This document shows, one piece after another, positions 57,901-64,000 of a DNA stretch of 64,000 nt. Each line of letters starts with the position of its first letter. Position 1 is the stretch's first letter. Below the pieces are notes generated by a model. The model was not told the DNA's origin. It searched no databases and saw only the letters and a program-made list of their open reading frames with translations. The translations under genes and the position numbers were made by a program. The stretch is from Karstenula rhodostoma CBS 690.94 (taxonomy: Eukaryota; Ascomycota; Dothideomycetes; Pleosporales; Didymosphaeriaceae): contig MU001500.1 of the NCBI GenBank assembly GCA_010093485.1, forward strand, positions 258,198 to 322,197. The letters run 5' to 3'.

Positions 57901-58846
57901 CGATGACGGAAACTTGGGGAGTGGCGGCGATGGCAAAGTGAATGTCCGTGGTTTCTTGAGTTGAGTTATCCGGATTGGTTCTTGGTTCCACCATCGAAGG
58001 ATGGAACCATCGTACATATAATGGCCTTTCTGGTAGCTGTCCGTGAGTCAATCCGTTGGCTTTGGCGATGAACGAAAGAAAATGTAGGCGATTGATCTGT
58101 CTTCCACTGTAATATAGACGATCTGCTGAGTAGGAAAAGGCGGCGACGATGAGTCTACTGTGCATGGTGCCGAGGAGTCAAACGACAATATCATGGGTGG
58201 TGGACCAGTCTGAACGCGCTGCGAACGCTACGGGGTCCCCACATGTCAAGTCTGGAACCACAAGCGATGATGAACGACAGATGGCAAAACATGCGCCACA
58301 GCGACCGCTTTTCTAGAAGAGCATAGGGCAGAGAGATATTGCTGTGGCGACAATGTGCGTCTTATCGATTGCTCGAAATAGGGGCGATTCTCGTCACCAA
58401 CAGTGCGATTGGCTGGTCTGGGCGGATTTAAGGCGGACATGGATCCGACACGAGCGTCATTTCACGCAGTCGTCGTCATTATGCATCGGATCGCAGAAAG
58501 TTTCGAGCGTCTTTGTGGAGGCCGCCAATGGTAATTGGCGAAAGCGCACTTGGTATTGTTCGAAGACGTAGGGGCTGCCAGTCAAAGCGCTTTGTTGACC
58601 TGCTCTAGGCTGATGGGCTTCCGAGACGGTGCAACGCTGGAGCAAAGACGGGCGAAACCGAGCGTTGTGTGTTTGAGAGAGCCTTCCGGTGACCTGGTCG
58701 GGGAAGGGAGTGCTGCACGGGTCAGAAGCAGGCCACGCCACGCCTGAGAGCCTGAGAGTGGTGTTTGCTCGCAGCGCTGGTGGAAACGGCGTCCAGCACG
58801 TCGTCGTCCCTTGTTGCAGGTGCGCAGGCTCACGTCAATCGGGGCT

Positions 58847-58890
58847 GCAGGTAAGCAGGTGAGCAGGTGAGGAGGTGAGGAGGTGAGAAG
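58847..58890 (+). repeat. Short tandem repeat resembling splice donors
   Basis: The 9-bp unit CAGGTGAGG or close variants repeats about five times. Each unit reads like an exon-intron donor junction, but no exon ends here. Confidence 0.6.
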
Positions 58891-59554
58891 TGTGCCGTCG
58901 TGGTGACGCAGTGGAGCTGAGCCTCGCGCCTGCCTGCCTGTCTGCCCGCCTTGCAGCCTGGCGCAGAGGGAAGGCACGACCCAGAGGGAACGGCAGGCAC
59001 GACCAGCGGATGCTGCAGAGAACCGGCCAACAGCAGTGACTGTTGCGGGCGCGACGGTCGAATACATGGCCAGGCAAACAAATGTTCGACGAGTCAGAGC
59101 AACAAGCAGCTGAAGCGTTGGGTTGGGATGGATCCCTGGCCGCTCGCTTGGGAACCCGGCTTAACAACCAAAAATTGTGTCGCCGCAGCGGCGCCTTTTC
59201 TCTCCCTCTCCAACCCTTTCTCATCAAGAGAACCACCAACACCCATCCCGCAGCGGCCTCATTCTCACGAGGCGCTTGCTTTTGGATCGCAGATCTCCTG
59301 CTTGATCCCATTCCCAGGCTACCTGACGCGGTCCGCTTGCCTTTGCAGCGCCGACCTGCCAGCCAGTGCCCTTTTTTCCCGGAGACAGGACGCCCGTTCT
59401 CTCCCTCCGCTCCTTTCGAGTCGCCCTCCCAGGACACTCCTAATACCGCAGTCGGCCTTCTGCACCCGTGCATCCGCCTGCTACCCCGCTCGTCGCGCGC
59501 CCGCCTTCGTCTCTCCACCTCGACACGCTCGACCGACGCACGCCTACCCTTCTA

Positions 59555-62500
59555 ATGACATCCACCTCCACGAACGCGCAAAACCCGCCCACCGTCGCCG
59601 CCTCCAAGCCTTCTGCCCCCGCGAACCTGTCCTCGTCTGGATCGTCCGCCGTGGCCGCTGGTCAGGCCGCGCCCACTGCACGCAGCTCGTACGCCAACGC
59701 GACCAAATCTCCCCCGATCGCGAACAGCGCTGCGCCTGTTGTGGTGGGTGGTAGCAGCAATGGCAAGAGCATCTCCCCGGTGAATGGCAACTCCATCAAG
59801 CCCGCAGTCCCCGCCATGGGCCCCACCATCGCCAACGGCGCCGCTTCACAGGGCGACCACAGCCGCAAGTCTTCAGTGACCATTAGCGCCGCCGGTACCA
59901 GTGGCTACATTCCCAACGGAGGCCCAACACCCAACTCGCGCGCCCCCTCGAATCTCACCTTCGGATCGATTGCTGGCTCCCCCGCGCCTGCACACGCCGT
60001 GCCGCACCCGCAGGGTCAGAATCTGAACCCGCAAGCATCGAACCCGCGTGTCGCGTCGCCCGCACACTCGCCCTCGCCCATCCCCACGCCGATTTCGAGC
60101 GGCGGCAAGCCTGATAACCTGCCCACCCGCCCGAACCTCGTATTTGGTGGTGGCGCCGACGCCGACCCAAACGTAAGTTGGTTGGGCGCACATTAGTCAA
60201 AATTCAACTTCGCTAACGCACACACAGGCACGCAACATTTCACTACCACCGCAGCCGAACTCGCTGCCCCAAGCGCAGCACTTGCGCCGCGAGTCTTCTC
60301 AGTCTGCGCACAGTGACATGAGCAACCCGAATATGAACCGAGGGTTCGCCCCGGGTGGCGGCCGTGGTCGAGGATACAATAACTACCCGCCCATGCAGCA
60401 GCACCAGCACCCCGGTGCCTCGCCTCAACCTTTCCGCGCAATGCCCAACCAGTCTCGCGGCCCCCACATGGCTCCATCATTTCAACCACAAATGCAGCCC
60501 AATTCCCCATACCGCGCCAATAGATCGCCCGCCATCACCCCAGCGGCGATCCACCAGCAGGCTAACTACAGCGGCTACGGCTACAACCCTCAACAGCCTT
60601 ACGCTCAGCCGGTTCGTAATTTCTCAATTATCCCTCCCGTGTCCGAGTCGTGCAAGTCGGCTCAGCCAACACAACCTTCTCGGACACAACTCTCTTCTCA
60701 GTCTTACCCTGTACCTTCGGCAGCCACGAAGCACCCCGACTCGCGGGAGCGTCGCGGCTCGTCGGTGTACAGCGGTCTTTTCGATTCTCTTGTTCCGCCT
60801 TTCTCTTCCAAGTTTATTGATGAACAATTTCTGACCGAAGTACAACAAACACAGGCCATGTACGGTCCACCCCAAGGCTTAGATCCGTACAACGGTTACT
60901 ACGGCCAGAACTACCCTGGTCAGAACTACGGAATGCCACAGGGAATGCACTACCCAGGTGTCCCAGCATCACCGGGTCGTGGTGGTTACCCGCAGCAGGC
61001 CTATCCTGTGCCTGGCTACGGTCAGCCACCGCAAGCTCAGGGAATGTCGCGTACGCCATCGAACATATCGGAGCGACCGCCGTCTGCTGCTCAGCAACCC
61101 TCCACCCCTGCCATGACCAACGTGAGCCATGTCTCCCAGACACCGAGTGCTCCGTCAGGCAGCCCAGCTCCGGGTGCTTCGTTCGCCATACCGCCAAAGA
61201 CTAAGAGCAAGGCGATTGTGATCAAGACGGCCGACGGCCAGGTTGTTGATTTCAACACCAGCAAGAAGCCCGCGTCACCCGCTCAACCTCCTGCGCCCTC
61301 CAAGTCCCCAGCCATCGTTGCCACCCCTACGCCTCCGCCCCGTCCCGAGTCTACGCATAGTCGCGCTGAGAGCGTGGCTGCCAAGTCTGCCAGCGATGTG
61401 AAGGCTGATTTCATCAAACAATTCCAGCAGCAACTGCAAGGCAAGGACGAAGACAAGAAGAAGGCAGCCGAGGCGAAGGAAGCCGAAGAAAAGGCTCAAA
61501 AGGAGAAGGAGGAGAAAGAGCAGGCTGAGGCAGCGGCCAAGGCGCAAGCCGAGAAGGAAGCTCAAGAGAAGGAGGCCGCCGAAGCCGCCGAGAAGGAGGC
61601 CGCCGAAGAGGCCAAGCGCAAGGCAGAGGAAGAGGAGCGCAAGGCTGCCGAGGAGATGGAGCGTACGTATTGCTTCTATGAACATGATTGGATTGTCACT
61701 AACAGTTCACAGGCATGATCGAAGAAATGGAACGCGCAGAGAAAGAAGAAGAGGAGCGTGAGCGCAAGTTTGCCGAGGAGAAGAAGAAGAAGCTCGAAGC
61801 CGAGAAGGCCCGCGAAGCTGAAAAGGCGAAGGAGGCAGACGAGCGCATGAAGCAGGCCGAACGTGAGGCTGAAGAGCGCGAGGCTGCGAAGGAGGCTGAG
61901 ACTCCCGAACAAAAGGCAGAGCGCGAGAAGGCCAACCGCGAGGCTTTCGCCGGCCTGAAGAAGAATACCATGTTCGGACCCGCTGCCACCCAGACCGAGG
62001 AGGAGGAGGCCCCCGCGCCACCGGCCGAGCCCACTGTCATCCCTCCCACGCAAGCCAAGTCAGCTGGAGCAGGCAAGCCGAAACCCGCACACCTCAAGTT
62101 GGAGACCACCAAGGCCGTCGAGCCGCCTGCCCCCACGCCCGGCATGATGTCGCTCAAATCGGCCCGCTTCCTTCAGGTGAAGAGTGAGCTCGTCAAGTAC
62201 CCCGAGGGCATCCAATCTCCCAACCCGGCGCTCAACGTGGGCACAAAGTCCAAGGGCAAAGTGTACGAGCCCTCGTTCCTGCTGCAATTCCAGGATGTGT
62301 TCAAGGAGAAGCCTTCTGTGGACTGGGATATGAAGCTCAAGGAGACTGTTGGCGACTCGTCCGAGTCTGCTGGTCCCAAGTCTGCCCGTGGTGCCCCGTC
62401 GGGTATGGGTGGTCGACAGCCGTCTCGTAGTGGCCTGGGCGGCCCTATGGGCAGCTTCACAGGCTCCTTCCCTACAGGACGTACCCTGCCACCTGGCACA

Positions 62501-64000
62501 ACCTCTGCTCAGCGCTTCGAAGCGGCACAGCGTAGTGGAGGCCCAATGACCAATCCTCTTGCACAGTTGGTCGGACCTCCTCGTGCTGGCGGTGGTTTCC
62601 CCGTGCAGATGGCACGCACCTCGTCCTTCCAAAGCATGGCGCCCAACTCTCCCCGTGTCGGTAGCTCCCGTGGACGCGGCAGCCGCCGTGGAGACAAGCC
62701 TGCGAATAAGAAAGAGGAGGCCGCAATGCCGCTGACTGCTGGCATGGATCTCAAGCCCCTTGAAAAGTCTACCACTGGTTGGACGCCGCACTCCAAGAGC
62801 CAGCAAGCTGCTGCTCAGCTGGCAGCAGGCCACCTCGCTCCCGACATGGTCCAGCGTAAGGTCAAGGCTGCTCTCAACAAGCTTACTCCCGAGAAGTTCG
62901 ACAAGATCTCTGACCAGATCCTCGAAATTGCTGCACAGAGCAAGAACGAGGATGACGGCCGCACACTGCGACAGGTCATCCAGCTGACGTTCGAAAAGGC
63001 TTGCGACGAGCAGCATTGGTCTTCCATGTATGCCAAGTTCTGTTTTAAGATGCTGAACACTATGGACCCCGCCATTCGCGACGAGAACGTCAAAGACAAG
63101 CACGGTCAACCTGTGGTTGGAGGTGCCCTGTTCAGGAAGTACCTCCTCAACCGCTGTCAAGAAGAGTTCGAAAAGGGTTGGGAGGTCAATCTGCCTGCCA
63201 AGCCCGACGGCGAGAAACAAGAGGAAGTCTTGCTTTCGGATGAGTACTACGTTGCTGCCGCTGCCAAGCGTAAGGGTCTCGGTCTCATCCAGTTCATTGG
63301 TGAGCTCTACAAGCTCAACATGCTTACCCTGCGCATTATGCACGAGTGTGTGCTCAAGCTCCTCGACTTTGAGGGTCTTCCCGATGAGTCCGCGATCGAG
63401 AGTTTGGTCAAGTTGCTCCGTACTGTCGGTGCGACCATGTCGACGGCCGACGCCGGACCAAAGATGCTGTCCGTCTACTTCGAGCGTGTGGAGAAGATCA
63501 TGAATATGGAGGCGCTGCCATCGCGTCTCAAGTTCATGTTGCTCGACCTTGTTGATCTCCGCAGGGGGAACTGGCGCGACAAGCAAGCCGACAAGGGACC
63601 AAAGACCATCCAGCAGATTCACGCCGAGGCTGCTGCCGCTCAGCAGGCTGCCGCTCAATCAGCTGCCAACAACCGTGGTGGTCGCCTTCCACAAGGCCGC
63701 GGTGATGCTCGGTCCTTCTCTGGAGGTGGAATCCCGCCTCCTCAGGATTTCGGCAGCCGCGTCGCAATGGATGACCTGCGCAAGTTGACCAAGGGCTCAT
63801 CTGGCCGCAACAGTAGCGGCATTGGTCCTTCCATGCTTGGCGGGCGCTCTGGCAGTGGCCGACGTGGTCTTGGACCTGGTGGAGCCTTCGGAGCAGGTGC
63901 AGAGTCAGGAGCCTCGTCCCGAACAACTACCCCTCCTGTCCAGAAGGAGAAGGAGTCCACATCCCACGCGAACTCGTTCAGGTATGTCACATCACCCTTA
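59555..64000 (+). CDS. TIF4631: Translation initiation factor eIF4G, 3' part beyond window
   Basis: Proposed exons are 59555-60172, 60228-60611, 60855-61662, 61713-63981 and onward; a GTATGT donor follows 63981. The start is the ATG at 59555; the frame is open upstream without ATG. The N-terminus is Ser/Pro/Asn-rich, then Gln/Gly/Tyr-rich (YNGYYGQNYPGQNYG). A long Lys/Glu/Ala stretch follows (about residues 530-690). KVYEPSFLLQF near 788 fits the eIF4E-binding Tyr-x4-Leu-Leu motif. The MIF4G domain (about 980-1220) begins PDMVQRKVKAALNKLTPEKF, with VIQLTFEKACDE and LNRCQEEFEKGW. RGG-like segments flank it. The 243-nt intron at 60612-60854 (GTTCGT donor) is in frame without stops, so those 81 codons could instead be exonic. 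eIF4G bridges eIF4E, eIF4A and Pab1 at the mRNA cap. Confidence 0.93.

Larger units (their letters stand above)
53664..59554. other. 5.9-kb gene-poor region between the homeobox and eIF4G genes
   Basis: No gene could be supported on either strand. Frames of up to 230 codons on the G+C-rich right side lack motifs and overlap each other. Simple repeats are listed separately. The last 400 bp are C/T-rich and probably form the eIF4G promoter and leader. Confidence 0.5.

Noticed and set aside
58835..59518. 227-codon minus-strand frame upstream of eIF4G
   Set aside because: It runs through the simple repeat and the eIF4G leader, is low-complexity, and has no motif.
62060..63658. 532-codon minus-strand frame
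   Set aside because: It is antisense to the MIF4G-containing exon of eIF4G, which is clearly coding on the plus strand.
1..64000. tRNA, 5S rRNA or other structural RNA genes
   Set aside because: I looked for B-box (GGTTCGANNCC) and 5S-like sequences on both strands and saw none convincing; a covariance-model scan would be decisive.

Overview
The window is nuclear DNA of a filamentous ascomycete (Pezizomycotina, most likely Dothideomycetes). Genes carry 48-120 nt spliceosomal introns with GTAAGT/GTATGT donors, CTAAC/CTAAT branch sites and CAG acceptors. The gene families present are fungal (HET, Csm3/Swi3, Hpr1, Ski2, TOR). No rRNA, tRNA, CRISPR or bacterial-type operon was recognised.

The window has two compartments. 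Positions 1 to about 22 kb are accessory and repeat-scarred. They hold a partial secreted tandem-repeat protein hidden on the minus strand at the left edge, a small CCCH-like protein, an F-box/ankyrin-type protein, a HET-domain protein, a four-helix membrane protein, several short hypothetical genes and a kinase-like gene. Between them lie relics: a truncated paralogue of the F-box/ankyrin gene, a coiled-coil gene broken by four CAA-to-TAA stops and an 8-bp deletion with an inverted partner beside it, a tandem array of hairpin-forming units, and two copies of a short element of about 97-100 bp. Each copy of that element is bounded by its own perfect 12- or 14-bp target-site duplication. The C-to-T nonsense changes suggest repeat-induced point mutation (RIP).

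From about 22 to 25 kb come two divergent small membrane-protein genes and a likely mitochondrial protein. From 25.3 kb rightwards the window is conserved housekeeping DNA: TOR kinase, Sec12-like exchange factor, importin-7/8-type karyopherin, Ski2 helicase and Csm3/Swi3, all on the minus strand. Hpr1/THO subunit 1 (plus strand) is divergent from CSM3. A homeobox regulator follows, flanked by 3.5 kb and 5.9 kb of gene-poor DNA, and then eIF4G, which runs off the right edge. TOR and eIF4G act in growth signalling and translation, Ski2 and Hpr1 in RNA decay and export, Sec12 and the importin in trafficking, and Csm3 at replication forks. Four tandem ACGCG boxes upstream of CSM3 suggest G1/S control.

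Exon coordinates below were worked out by hand from splice signals, reading-phase continuity and remembered family motifs. None has been checked against transcripts or databases.
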